Of a stretch of 45,947 bases of DNA, positions 1 through 7,909 are shown one piece after another; the stretch's first letter is position 1, and every line of letters starts with the position of its first letter. Source of the DNA: Myxococcales bacterium (GTDB lineage Bacteria; Myxococcota_A; Polyangia; Polyangiales; Polyangiaceae); NCBI GenBank assembly GCA_025359105.1, contig JANYHK010000100.1, forward strand, positions 1-45,947. The letters are read 5' to 3'. The translations under genes were made by a program, and so were the position numbers. A model generated the notes under the pieces. The model was not told the origin of the DNA. It ran no database searches and was given only the letters and a program-made list of their open reading frames with translations.

Positions 1-28
1 CGCGGGGGGACAACGCGCCGATCGCGCG

Positions 29-34
29 TAGGAT
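29..34 (+). promoter_or_regulatory. Candidate -10 box (TAGGAT) for the first gene
   Basis: TAGGAT lies 7 nt before the GTG at 42, which would put the transcript start on or next to the start codon. It fits the TAnnnT pattern seen before many genes here and supports GTG 42 as the true start rather than a start left of the window. Confidence 0.4.
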
Positions 35-41
35 CTGGTCG

Positions 42-2219
42 GTGTGGCTGATCGTCTTCGTTGGGCTCGCTCCGCTGGCGCTCATGGCGCTCGTTGGCTG
101 CGTCGTCGGGTGGATCGAGCGGGTGCGCGAGAGCCGGCGGCATGCGCACATCCTTGCGGAGCTCGGACACCCGATTTCGCCCGCGAATGCGTTTGGGGCT
201 GCGCGAAGCGAGGTCATCACCGTCGAAGGGAAGCTCGTTTCGCTCGGCGCGGAAGGGGCTGCCGGCACGGCGCACCTCGTGTCGTTCCATCCGTACGGGA
301 CGTCGTTCCTCGATGAGGTGAACGCGTACGCGGTGAGCTGTTCGACGGCACCGCAGGGGTTCGCGATCGAGCTCGACGGCGGAGCTGGGCGTGCGCTCCT
401 CGACGGGCCGGCGCAAGTGCTACGGGGCGCGATCGAGACCGAGCACACCGCGTCGCTCGACCGCGCGCCGGCGCTCGGGGCCGAGCCGCTCTCCCACGCG
501 AAAGTGAAGAAGCGCGTCGGGCAATTTCGCGTCGTAGAGGCCGGAGATCGCGTGCGGGCGCGCGGTTCGGTCGAGCCCGCGCCGGACGACGGTGCGCTCT
601 ACCGCACGCGGACCAAGGTGCTGAGCATGAAGCCCGGCCCCGTCTCCGCCGGCCTCGGTGAGGCGATGATCGCCGTCGCCTCGACGACCTCGCGACGGCG
701 GACGACGTCGAAGCGCATCGTCCTGCCCGTGGCCGTCGCGTCGGTGGTCGTCGGAGTCGCCCTCGCGGGGGCAGCCGTCCGTGTCGACCGTTCGGCGCTC
801 GCGCGCGGCGCGGGCGGCACGCCGGCGGCGGGGAACAGCGTCGACGCGAGCGCCCACGAGCCGGCGTGTCGCGCCCCCGTGCTCGCCAGGCTCTCGCGCT
901 ACGAGATCCCCGCGTCCTTGGGCTGCGACGACGCGTACGCGCGGGCGATGGCGCACTACGCGGCGGGTGAGTTCGCCCTGGCGAGCGCGGCGTTCGCGGA
1001 GGCAGCGGCGACGGACGCTGCGCCTCTCCCTTCGCTCGCCGAGGTGGAGACGCACCTCTTCGCCCACTCGTTCGATCGCGCCGCGAGCACCGTCCGGCGG
1101 ATGGCCGCGCAGTTCTATCCTGGCCCGAGCACGTCGGAGAAGCGGAACCTCCAGTGCATCCTGGAGATCCTCGAGGCGCGTGCGCGGACGCCTCGCGACG
1201 GCGGACCGCGCTTCGTGAAGGTCTGCTCGACGCGCCCCTTCGCCAAGGCGGCGCGCGAGCTCGACTCGAACGGCGACTACCTCGGGGAGGACGACTGGCC
1301 GCGGCCGACGTTCCTCCGCGACGCTCGCTACGACGCCGTCGGCGAGACCTTCACCTCCGTCGTCGCGACGCGATCGCGCCTGGCGTCGCGCCCCGTCGCC
1401 CTCGAGAAGGACCTCCTCCATCGCTTCGTCGTCGCCGGCCGCGTCGAGCGGTATTTCACGATCGACGTCGACCAGCTCCAGCCGCTCCTGGCGACCTTCG
1501 CCGCCGAGCTCACGCTTTTTTACGCCTACGCCGGCTTTCCCGAGCAGGCGGCGCCGTATTGGCCTTTTCTCGATCGGGTCGCGGCGATGGTCGAAGAGGG
1601 GCGAACCTTCCACCAGCCCACGTCCAGGAGCGAGCTCGAGACGAAGGCCGTCGAGGACGAACGCGCCCTCCTCACGATCACCCTGGCGGTCGCAGGTGCC
1701 GCGGCCCTCTATGCGGACGATCCCGCGCGCATGAAGCGCTACACGGCGATCGGCGAGCCGTACACCTCGCAGGCGGCGAGCCAGATGGCGCGGCTCGTCC
1801 TGCCGGGAGCGACGTGGGAGGAGCCGGTCGTCGATCGCACCTGGCCGGAGAGCAAAGCGGTCTTCGACGCGGCACGCATCCGAGATGCGGCAGAGGTCGC
1901 GCGCGTGCTCACCGAGCAGCGCTCGACGGGACGGACGACGCTCCCGCGCGCGCTGCCGCAGCTCGGACCCGACCGCGGTCCGCTCGAACGCTGGTTCCGA
2001 TCCGACGCGTTCCCCGCGGCGTGTTTGACGTGCGGCGCGTCCAGCTTCCTCGGCGACCTCTCCGACCGCCGCGAGGTCGCGCGCCTCCTCGGCGACACGA
2101 CGGAACGCGCTCGCCTTCGGGCGAGCGCCGAGCGCTTCACGATGGCGCTGACTGATCCGGAGCTCGGCTTCGAGCTCGACGAGCTCGAGACCTTTTTCGG
2201 TAAACGGCGCGCGCCCTAG
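42..2219 (+). CDS. Two-pass membrane protein with GIDE-like and TPR-like regions
   Basis: 725 aa, function unknown. Residues 2-24 and about 226-246 are hydrophobic membrane segments. Between them (about 55-180) the order of short beta-rich motifs (VEGKLVS, then FAIELDGG, then VEAGDRVRARGSVE) resembles the domain of GIDE/MUL1-type membrane proteins; this is a weak, motif-level impression. The region after the second segment is Ala-rich and helical with TPR-like stretches (about 305-360) and a conserved-looking C-terminal half. The reading frame is open to the left edge, but the GTG at 42 with its -10-like box is a good start. It converges with the next gene, 12 bp away. I am sure it is a gene, not of what it does. 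Confidence 0.8.
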   Translation: MWLIVFVGLAPLALMALVGCVVGWIERVRESRRHAHILAELGHPISPANAFGAARSEVITVEGKLVSLGAEGAAGTAHLVSFHPYGTSFLDEVNAYAVSCSTAPQGFAIELDGGAGRALLDGPAQVLRGAIETEHTASLDRAPALGAEPLSHAKVKKRVGQFRVVEAGDRVRARGSVEPAPDDGALYRTRTKVLSMKPGPVSAGLGEAMIAVASTTSRRRTTSKRIVLPVAVASVVVGVALAGAAVRVDRSALARGAGGTPAAGNSVDASAHEPACRAPVLARLSRYEIPASLGCDDAYARAMAHYAAGEFALASAAFAEAAATDAAPLPSLAEVETHLFAHSFDRAASTVRRMAAQFYPGPSTSEKRNLQCILEILEARARTPRDGGPRFVKVCSTRPFAKAARELDSNGDYLGEDDWPRPTFLRDARYDAVGETFTSVVATRSRLASRPVALEKDLLHRFVVAGRVERYFTIDVDQLQPLLATFAAELTLFYAYAGFPEQAAPYWPFLDRVAAMVEEGRTFHQPTSRSELETKAVEDERALLTITLAVAGAAALYADDPARMKRYTAIGEPYTSQAASQMARLVLPGATWEEPVVDRTWPESKAVFDAARIRDAAEVARVLTEQRSTGRTTLPRALPQLGPDRGPLERWFRSDAFPAACLTCGASSFLGDLSDRREVARLLGDTTERARLRASAERFTMALTDPELGFELDELETFFGKRRAP

Positions 2220-2231
2220 TGCCGTGCGCGA

Positions 2232-2702
2232 TCAGCAGGTGCACTTGCCGTAGGTGCGCGGCCCGACCGGCTGGCATTCCGGGACCGCGACGCACCTGTA
2301 TAGGACGAGTGCCAGGCAACCCGGCGTCCCGAGCAGTTTCTCGCAAGACTCGTAGAACTGTGGGCACGCGCCACCGTCGGACGTTGGCGTAGTGCAATCC
2401 GAGGCAGCGAATCCGCACCTGTTCTCCTCGAGGCAGAGCGGCGTTGCGCCCGCGCACGTCAGGTCCCCGCACCGAAGCGGCGCGAATCCCGCGTCCGCCG
2501 CGGCCCCGTCTGCGCTCGATCCGTCGATGCCTGCGCTCGACCCGTCGACGTTCGTGCTCGACGCGCCGTCGCGACCCGCATCCGCCACGGAGCCCGCCGG
2601 AGCCACACCGCCGCACGCGAACGCCAACGGCAACGCGAAGGCGACCACGACGCCTCCGACGCCAGTGCTTCGACGCGACCGCGTTTGCGTTGCCGGCGAC
2701 AC
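2232..2702 (-). CDS. Cys-rich lipoprotein, unknown function
   Basis: 156 aa starting at GTG 2702. A signal peptide ends in a lipobox (LAFAC, Cys30), so the protein should be lipid-anchored in the envelope. A linker rich in Asp, Ala, Gly and Ser (about 35-72) follows, then a compact domain with about a dozen Cys, ending in KCTC. The even Cys spacing suggests disulphides outside the cytoplasm. I recognise no family; it is typical of the many small lipoproteins of myxobacteria. A -10-like TAGGGT lies 6 nt upstream of the GTG. Confidence 0.75.
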   Translation of the reverse strand: MSPATQTRSRRSTGVGGVVVAFALPLAFACGGVAPAGSVADAGRDGASSTNVDGSSAGIDGSSADGAAADAGFAPLRCGDLTCAGATPLCLEENRCGFAASDCTTPTSDGGACPQFYESCEKLLGTPGCLALVLYRCVAVPECQPVGPRTYGKCTC

Positions 2703-2708
2703 GCGCCG

Positions 2709-2730
2709 ACCCTACCACGCTGCTAGCGTG
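2709..2730 (-). promoter_or_regulatory. Candidate promoter with inverted-repeat operator for the Cys-rich lipoprotein
   Basis: Read on the minus strand, TAGGGT (2714-2709) ends 6 nt before GTG 2702. Immediately upstream is a perfect inverted repeat, CACGCT-gct-AGCGTG (2716-2730), where a repressor could cover the promoter. Sequence-only inference. Confidence 0.35.
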
Positions 2731-2862
2731 CGCGTCGCCCCATCACCCACCGCTGGGCGGGACGTGTCGTCGTCTACCCGCGCAACTCTCGCTGGACGAC
2801 GACGTCGAATCAGCACCCACGAAGAAGGCCCGATTCCCAAGGGGTGTGAACGAAGGATTCGC

Positions 2863-2868
2863 TAGCAT
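2863..2868 (+). promoter_or_regulatory. Candidate -10 box (TAGCAT)
   Basis: TAGCAT ends 6 nt before ATG 2875, implying a leaderless or almost leaderless mRNA for the small gene that follows. No Shine-Dalgarno sequence is visible in between. Confidence 0.4.
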
Positions 2869-2874
2869 TCGCAC

Positions 2875-3150
2875 ATGACCGAGAGGGACCGTCAGCCCTT
2901 CCTCAACTACGAGAGCGGGACCTTCTCGCCGACGTCCAAGGAGTGGGTCCTCCGCGCCGACCAGTGGTCGCAGGCGTACTACCAATTCCGCGACGGCAAG
3001 CTGTACTTCGTCGAGAACGACAACAAGGAGCAACAGTACAGCGAGCAGATCCTCGACATCCGCCCGTTCATCCGCCAACACGCCGCGACTCCGGCGAGCC
3101 CTTACCCCGAGCTGCTCGCGTTCCTCGCCAGCGTCGGCCACCGGCCCTGA
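2875..3150 (+). CDS. Small soluble hypothetical protein
   Basis: 91 aa with no signal peptide or membrane segment. It is rich in aromatic and charged residues (repeated W, Y, F and E/Q/N), unlike the Ala/Arg-rich shadow frames, and codon third positions are strongly G/C, so it looks truly coded. I do not recognise the family. It stands alone, converging with the zinc-peptidase-like gene. Confidence 0.7.
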   Translation: MTERDRQPFLNYESGTFSPTSKEWVLRADQWSQAYYQFRDGKLYFVENDNKEQQYSEQILDIRPFIRQHAATPASPYPELLAFLASVGHRP

Positions 3151-3189
3151 GGCTCAGCCACGTCTTGACGAGCCGCGGGTCTCGGGGTG

Positions 3190-4089
3190 TCACGGCAGGC
3201 TGGCGTGCTGGGCGAGCGCCTGTTCGAACGCGGCGAGGAAGGTGGGATCGGCGGGGGCGGGCGCGGCGCCGAGGCGTCGGCGGACGAGGAGGGCGAGGTT
3301 GTCGGCGAGGACCTCCTCGGGGTGGATGGCGTACTTCGAATTTCGCGCGAGCAGTCGGGGCCATTCCGTCGCCTGCGGGTCGATGAGAACGGGTGCGCCG
3401 CCCGCGTCGCGCACGACCGTCCCCGCGTCAGGATCGATCTCGAGCAACGTCGCACGAACGACGCCGAGCACCGACGTTCGCTCGAGCACGTCGGCGAGCG
3501 GCAGCGGGCAGGTGAGGAGGGGGACGACCGCGCGCTCTCCGAGCCGCAAGTAGTGGCCGAACCCGTAGGCATCGGGGTTCGTCATCCGGCAGCCGTCGAG
3601 CTCCGGCGGCGGCGAGATGGGCCCGACCGGCACGAACCCGAGCAGAGCGTAGGTCGCGTCGCGCAGCGCTGGCGACGCCCGGGACGCGACGTGGAATAGC
3701 TCGTGAGCAAGGAGGCGGAGCGCGCGCTCGCCTCGGAGGCTCTGGACGCGCGAGGTCGGTAGGACGATGGCGTTCGCCCGGGTATAGGCGTGGTCGCGCT
3801 CCTCGCGGCCGGTCGTCTTCACGACGAGCACCTCCGGCGGGAGGACGCCGCCGATTCCCCGCGCGCCCTGCGCGACCGCGGTGAGTGTCTCGTCCCACGC
3901 CGCCGCCTCCTCCGCGGTGAAGTCGACCGCCTGCTCGCCGAGGAATCGCCGTAGCTCCGCGTCGTCGACCGGCGCGGTCGTGCGCATTCTGAAGGAGCGG
4001 TCGAAGCCGCCGAGCGCGCGCGTGAAGTCGTCCTCCGCTGCGAGGATCGCGCGGCCCTCTGACGCGCTCGCGAGTCGCAGACGAGTCAT
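3190..4089 (-). CDS. Putative zinc metalloprotease-like protein (HExxH)
   Basis: 299 aa without a clear signal peptide. Residues 125-136 (LLAHELFHVASR) hold an HExxH motif (H129, E130, H133) in a helix. A second acidic helix near 256-265 (HPEEVLADNLA) is the usual place for the third zinc ligand, a Glu, in gluzincins. An intracellular or non-classically exported zinc-dependent peptidase is therefore likely; the substrate is unknown. The start ATG 4089 is preceded by a -10-like TATTCT. A damaged copy of this gene's promoter and first codons lies at 5511-5558. Confidence 0.75.
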   Translation of the reverse strand: MTRLRLASASEGRAILAAEDDFTRALGGFDRSFRMRTTAPVDDAELRRFLGEQAVDFTAEEAAAWDETLTAVAQGARGIGGVLPPEVLVVKTTGREERDHAYTRANAIVLPTSRVQSLRGERALRLLAHELFHVASRASPALRDATYALLGFVPVGPISPPPELDGCRMTNPDAYGFGHYLRLGERAVVPLLTCPLPLADVLERTSVLGVVRATLLEIDPDAGTVVRDAGGAPVLIDPQATEWPRLLARNSKYAIHPEEVLADNLALLVRRRLGAAPAPADPTFLAAFEQALAQHASLP

Positions 4090-4108
4090 CGCGACCAGAG
4101 AATACTCC
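4061..4108. repeat. 48-bp direct repeat, copy 1 (intact start region of the HExxH gene)
   Basis: It matches 5511-5558 at 43 of 48 positions. This copy carries the working ATG, first codons and -10-like box of the metalloprotease-like gene. Confidence 0.75.
4099..4104 (-). promoter_or_regulatory. Candidate -10 box (TATTCT) of the HExxH gene
   Basis: TATTCT on the minus strand ends 9 nt before ATG 4089. In the second repeat copy this box is altered, which fits that copy being dead. Confidence 0.35.
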
Positions 4109-4187
4109 GCCCGTGGCGGCGGCGCCCACCTTGTGGGAGCGCCATCGAGCCTTAGCTGGTGCCATGCGAACGTGACATTCTTGGTTA

Positions 4188-5159
4188 ATGAGCCAACCGG
4201 CGTGGCGCTGCGGCCTGGTGCTGGCCGTCTTCGGGAGCGCCGGCGTGGCGTGCTCGTTCGAGCTGGCCGAGGTCGACACCGGCGCGACGCCGGGGGACGA
4301 CGGTGGAACGTTCGACGCGCCGCCCGTGGGCGACGACGCAGGCGCCGACTCCGCCACCGGCGACGACGGCGCCGTCGTGGACGGCGCCACGGGCGGCGAC
4401 ACCTCGACCACCGACGGCCCGCTGGCCGACGCGCCCAACGACGCGGTGCAGAAGGACACCGCTCCGCCCATCGACACCGGCGCGGACGCGGGACCGACGC
4501 GTGTGACGAGCGGCCTCGTCGTTCTTTACACCTTCAAGGAGGGGGCGGGCGCGGTCGTGCACGACGTCTCCGGGGTCGGAGCCGCGCTCGACACGATGAT
4601 AGAGACTCCGGCGAACACGGTCTGGAGCGCCTCCGGCCTTCAGATCGTGACCAACACCAACATCATCAGCGGCGTTGCCACCAAGATCACGAACGCCCTC
4701 ACCACCTCGAACGCGCTGACGGTGGAGACGTGGGCGACGAGCTCGACGACGGCCATCAGCGCGACCTCGGCGCGCCTGGTCTCGTGCGGCGGCAGCGCGA
4801 TCCAGAACACCAGCTTCGACACCGCGCAGGGCGCCACGACTTGGGGAGGAACGATGAAGGTCGCGGCCAGCGGCACGGCCCAGTTCGACAGCGCGATCCC
4901 CGTGTCGCTGGCGAGGACGCACTACGTCCTCACGCGCAGCGCGGCGGGCGCGTGGCAGACCTACATCAACGGCGCGGCCACCGGTTCCGGCACGATCGCC
5001 GGAGCGTTCGCCGGCGCGTGGGACAACGGTGGCACGCTGAGCCTCGCGAACTCGACGAACGGATCGCGGCCGTTCCTCGGCACGATGCACCTTGCCGCAA
5101 TCTACGACCGTCCCCTGACAAAGGTCGAGGTCACGCAAAACTACAGCGTCGGACCGTAG
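4188..5159 (+). CDS. LamG/concanavalin A-like surface lipoprotein
   Basis: 323 aa. The signal peptide ends in GVAC (Cys22). A linker rich in Asp, Gly, Ala and Thr covers about 30-105. The remaining 210 residues have the pattern of a LamG/concanavalin A-like jelly roll: VLYTFKEGAG near the domain start, beta strands, the TYINGAATGSG hairpin, and a final block with LAAIYDRPLT. Such domains usually bind glycans or surface ligands. The protein is predicted to sit on the envelope facing outward; the ligand is unknown. Its last 19 bp overlap a gene remnant on the other strand. Confidence 0.82.
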   Translation: MSQPAWRCGLVLAVFGSAGVACSFELAEVDTGATPGDDGGTFDAPPVGDDAGADSATGDDGAVVDGATGGDTSTTDGPLADAPNDAVQKDTAPPIDTGADAGPTRVTSGLVVLYTFKEGAGAVVHDVSGVGAALDTMIETPANTVWSASGLQIVTNTNIISGVATKITNALTTSNALTVETWATSSTTAISATSARLVSCGGSAIQNTSFDTAQGATTWGGTMKVAASGTAQFDSAIPVSLARTHYVLTRSAAGAWQTYINGAATGSGTIAGAFAGAWDNGGTLSLANSTNGSRPFLGTMHLAAIYDRPLTKVEVTQNYSVGP

Positions 5160-5290
5160 TCGACGACGCGCGCCAAGCCCGGCACGCTCGCGCGCGCGTA
5201 GCCGATGCGGAGGAGCATCTTGCCCACCTTGGGCAGGTCGCTCTCGCGCGTCGCGCCCGTGTGAGCTCTCTCTCTCTCGACTTCAGGCAT
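5141..5290 (-). pseudogene. 3'-terminal gene fragment (possibly nitroreductase-like tail)
   Basis: A 49-codon minus-strand frame with very high GC at third positions. Its last 38 codons read like the end of a real protein (DLPKVGKMLLRIGYARA, then LARVVDY). The P-x-MLLRIGYA pattern recalls C-termini of some nitroreductase-family proteins, but the match is weak. The ATG at 5290 is probably fortuitous: a CT dinucleotide run (5266-5278) cuts into the frame just behind it. Best read as the tail of a deleted gene. TGCCCA-cct-TGGGCA (5221-5235) is a small inverted repeat inside it. Confidence 0.45.
5266..5278. repeat. CT dinucleotide run
   Basis: Six and a half CT units. It lies exactly between two gene fragments of opposite orientation and may mark a rearrangement junction. 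Confidence 0.7.
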
Positions 5291-5317
5291 TCGCCGAAGC
5301 GCGCGTTGCTTCCAGAG

Positions 5318-5479
5318 TGCGGCGTCGGAGTCTGCGTCGCGATGACGTGCGGAGGGCTCGGCTACACGTGCGGCTCGTGGCCGGACGGATGCGGCGGTAC
5401 CTTGACGTGCGGCTCGACGTGCAGCCCTCCACAGACGTGCGGCGGTGGCGGTGTGGCGGGAACGTGCGGCGGGTGCTGA
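5318..5479 (+). pseudogene. 3' fragment of a Cys/Gly-rich repeat protein
   Basis: About 53 codons end in a stop at 5479 and encode Cys-rich units (MTCGGLGYTCGSWPDGCGG, then LTCGSTC, PPQTCGGGG, GTCGGC). The pattern TCxxLGYxCGxxxDGCGGTLxCG-xC is a unit I know from myxobacterial secreted proteins. Only this tail remains: upstream the frame runs into sequence coding for other things, and no signal peptide or start fits. A small expressed peptide from ATG 5342 is possible but unlikely. Confidence 0.55.
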
Positions 5480-5510
5480 CGACGGTGGTCGTTCCTCGAG
5501 CCCCTCCCGC

Positions 5511-5558
5511 GACGCGCTCGCGAGTCACAGAAGAGTCATCGCGACCAGCGGATGCTCC
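5511..5558. repeat. 48-bp direct repeat, copy 2 (dead start region of the HExxH gene)
   Basis: Five differences from 4061-4108. On the minus strand the ATG is kept, but the fifth codon is now TGA and the -10-like TATTCT has become CATCCG. It is a leftover of a duplicated gene start. Confidence 0.7.
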
Positions 5559-5574
5559 AGAGAAGGGCGCGGAC

Positions 5575-6570
5575 TCAGCGTCGTACCGCTGGGTCGTCGA
5601 GCTTCGGGCCGATGAGCTGCACCATCGATTCCCCGAGCTTCCCGACGACGCCGCGCACGTTCAGCTCCGTGACCTCTCGCTGGAGGGCCGCGCGCGCCGC
5701 GGCTTCGAAGGTCCACTTCGGCGGGTAGTCGATCTCCGTCCAGTAGCGCGCGTCCTGCGGCAAGAGGTCGTCGGTGAAGCCGAGGACAAGCTCGCGCGCC
5801 AGTGAAAAGTCGGTGCGTGTCACCAGCTTCAGCCACCACGACGAGAGCGACACGCTCAGGAACGGAACGCCGAGGCTGGGGACCCTTCGCCCGCGCAGCG
5901 CAGCGAGTCGGAGGAGGATCTCCCTGCCGCTGAGCACCTCCGGGCCCGGAATGTCGTACCAAACGCTCTCTGGAACGGGCAGCTCGAGCCCACGCACCAG
6001 CGCGACCGTGACGTCTTCGATGGCGACCGGGCACGTGCGCGACGCGGTCCATGCGGGGAGCAACATCGCGGGAAGGCGCATCGCGAGATCGCGAACGATC
6101 TGCCATGAGGCGCTGCCATTGCCGATGATCATGGAGGCACGAAGCTCGAGGGTCGGCACCTTGCCGGCGCGGAGGATCTCTCCGACCTCGAGGCGGCTCT
6201 TGAGGTGCTCGGAAGGCTTCGCTCGAGGAGCGACGCCGCCCACGTAGATGATTCGCTTGAGACTGGCTCGCGCCGCAGCCTCCGCAAAAAAATGCGCGGC
6301 CCGGCGTTCCTTCGCGGCGTAGTCGCGCTGTCCGCTGCCCATGCCGTGGACGAGAAAATACGCGGCGTCGATCCCTTCGAGGGCGCGCTCGACGTCGGCG
6401 TGGTCGTTCACGTCGCAGCGAATCCAGTCGACGTGGGGAGCCTTCGTGCCGCGTGAGACGTCTCGCGTCGTCGCCCTGACCTCGTGCCCAGCGGCGACGA
6501 GCGCTGGAAGTAGGGCCTGCCCGACGAACCCGGTGCCGCCGGTGACGAGCGTTACCATGTCGCTGTCCAT
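5575..6570 (-). CDS. Atypical SDR, NAD(P)-dependent epimerase-like oxidoreductase
   Basis: The N-terminus carries the dinucleotide-binding loop TGGTGFVG of extended/atypical short-chain dehydrogenases. Further on come the strand DAAYFLVHGMG, the RIIYVGGV block, and LRASMIIGNGS followed by a helix, as in the NDUFA9/SDR_a5-like group where the Tyr-x3-Lys pair is often not canonical. About 331 aa from ATG 6570; an ATG at 6558 (MVTLVTGG) fits family N-termini equally well, and the frame is open to a start at 6639. Role: probably NAD(P)H-linked conversion of a sugar-nucleotide, quinone or lipid; substrate unknown. Confidence 0.82.
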   Translation of the reverse strand: MDSDMVTLVTGGTGFVGQALLPALVAAGHEVRATTRDVSRGTKAPHVDWIRCDVNDHADVERALEGIDAAYFLVHGMGSGQRDYAAKERRAAHFFAEAAARASLKRIIYVGGVAPRAKPSEHLKSRLEVGEILRAGKVPTLELRASMIIGNGSASWQIVRDLAMRLPAMLLPAWTASRTCPVAIEDVTVALVRGLELPVPESVWYDIPGPEVLSGREILLRLAALRGRRVPSLGVPFLSVSLSSWWLKLVTRTDFSLARELVLGFTDDLLPQDARYWTEIDYPPKWTFEAAARAALQREVTELNVRGVVGKLGESMVQLIGPKLDDPAVRR

Positions 6571-6659
6571 AGCCCGTAGTGCTCCGCTCAGCCAGGGATG
6601 AAGGCGCGGCGCCGGTTGTCGGAATTCGCCTACTGCCATTGCACCGGGCGCCGTAGAGG

Positions 6660-6665
6660 TACAGT
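6660..6665 (+). promoter_or_regulatory. Candidate -10 box (TACAGT)
   Basis: TACAGT ends 15 nt before GTG 6681, leaving a leader of only about 8 nt. Confidence 0.3.
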
Positions 6666-6680
6666 GAGAGCCACATCACC

Positions 6681-7280
6681 GTGGAGGAACGATTCGCCCA
6701 GCACCCCGTCGACGGTACGGCGCGCGCCCTCGTGCGGGTTCGCAGCACGCTGCTCCTGTCGGGCATCCGCGAGCTCCGCGGGCGCAACTTGTTCGACGCG
6801 TACTGCGAGAATCTCGACCCGTCGGCCCGCGAAGTCGTGCTGGGTGCCATCGCCGGCGAGTGGCTCCCGATCGCGATCGCGATGGCGCATTTCGAGGCGT
6901 GCGACGCGCTGAATCTGTCGAGCACCGAGGCCTTCGAGATCGGCCAGGGGTCGGGCAAGCGCATCCAGCAGTCCGTCCTCCATACGCTCGTGCGCCTCGC
7001 CGCGGGGGCCGGGACGACGCCGTGGACGGTGTTCGAGAACTACGGACGGCTGTGGCGGCGGATCCTCGACGGCGGTCAGGTCGTCGTCCTCAAGTGCGGT
7101 CCCAAGGAGGCGCGTATCGATTGCCACGGCCTGCCGCCCGCGAGATTTGCGTACTTCCGCAACGCGTTCCGCGGCACGAACCACGTCGGGCTTTCCCTCT
7201 TCGCACGGTCGCTCTTCATCCGCGAGCTACCGCAACCCGCGGGAGATGGCTCCCTCTCGTACCGCGTCTCCTGGGTCTGA
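6681..7280 (+). CDS. DUF2378-like (TIGR02265-like) myxobacterial protein
   Basis: 199 aa from a GTG start; soluble. The layout (VRVRSTLLLSGIRELRG, LDPSAREVVL, EWLPIAIAMAHFEACDAL, then IGQGSGKRIQQ and a late YFRNAFRG block) resembles the DUF2378/TIGR02265 proteins found almost only in myxobacteria, whose function is unknown. The assignment comes from layout, not a strong motif. Its end abuts a broken immunity-like gene: the stop at 7280 lies 11 nt before that gene's first possible GTG. Confidence 0.7.
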   Translation: MEERFAQHPVDGTARALVRVRSTLLLSGIRELRGRNLFDAYCENLDPSAREVVLGAIAGEWLPIAIAMAHFEACDALNLSSTEAFEIGQGSGKRIQQSVLHTLVRLAAGAGTTPWTVFENYGRLWRRILDGGQVVVLKCGPKEARIDCHGLPPARFAYFRNAFRGTNHVGLSLFARSLFIRELPQPAGDGSLSYRVSWV

Positions 7281-7291
7281 ACGCTGCAGGC

Positions 7292-7752
7292 GTGTACGCC
7301 TCGGGTCTGCTCTCGCTGTGTTCGGTGCGGGAGAACGGCGGCGATCCCGGCCTCTGGGGCAAGTTTCTTCCGGCAAGCGCACGCGTCTTCGCGAGCAGCG
7401 CGTTTGGCTTGTTCTACGCCACGACGGGCGAGGATCTGTGGGTCGTCAGTCCGCGATACGGACAAGTGGTCGAGGCCGATGTGCCGCTCGACGAGCTGCC
7501 GGACGTCCTCTGCGAACCGGCCGTGCTCGACGAGTTTCTCAGACAAGAGCTCTTCGAACTGTGGAGCGAGCTCAATGGAGAGTCGGTCGACAAGCAGTGG
7601 CTTTGCCCGACTCCAGCACTCCCCCTCGGCGGCGAGTGGACCGTGGCATCCCTGAAGGCGATGTCGCCGGACCTCTTCCTGTCCTCACGGCCCAGCTCTT
7701 CGCCGCCGGCGGCCCGACCGGCGTAGAGATCCGCCGTCTGGCGAGGGTCTGA
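7292..7752 (+). pseudogene. Truncated, frameshifted Tdi1/DUF1851-like immunity gene
   Basis: The GTG at 7292 gives 144 codons to a stop at 7726. GVYASGLLSL, then a beta-rich core (SSAFGLFYATTGEDLWVVS), a helical part and LPLGGEWTVASLKAMSPD follow the layout of T6SS immunity Tdi1/DUF1851 (SMI1-like) proteins. Two signs of decay are visible. The usual first 25-30 residues are missing, though codons just upstream of the GTG (LLGLNAA) still look family-like without a start. After DLFL, the frame with G/C third positions continues in another phase (VLTAQLFAAGG) to a stop at 7752, so a frameshift near 7680 is likely. No toxin gene is nearby. Confidence 0.5.
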
Positions 7753-7909
7753 GCCTTGTCCAGCAGAGTCGGCACGTGGTCGGTGCCGTCGTGTGCGCGA
7801 GGTTCATCCGACGCCACGGGGGTCGACCCGGCGAGGCGGCACCCTTGCGGAACGAGGCCGGGCAGAGGTAGCTACCCAAGGCGCTAGTCGGATCATGAGG
7901 AGAGCGACG

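Noticed and set aside
5525-6964. A 479-codon minus-strand frame over the SDR gene
   Set aside because: Arg-rich shadow of the SDR gene. Only its last four codons matter, as the dead start of the duplicated HExxH gene.
7769-7787. CGGCAC/GTGCCG hairpin as terminator after the immunity-like gene
   Set aside because: Six base pairs in a GC-rich stretch without a T-tract is expected by chance.
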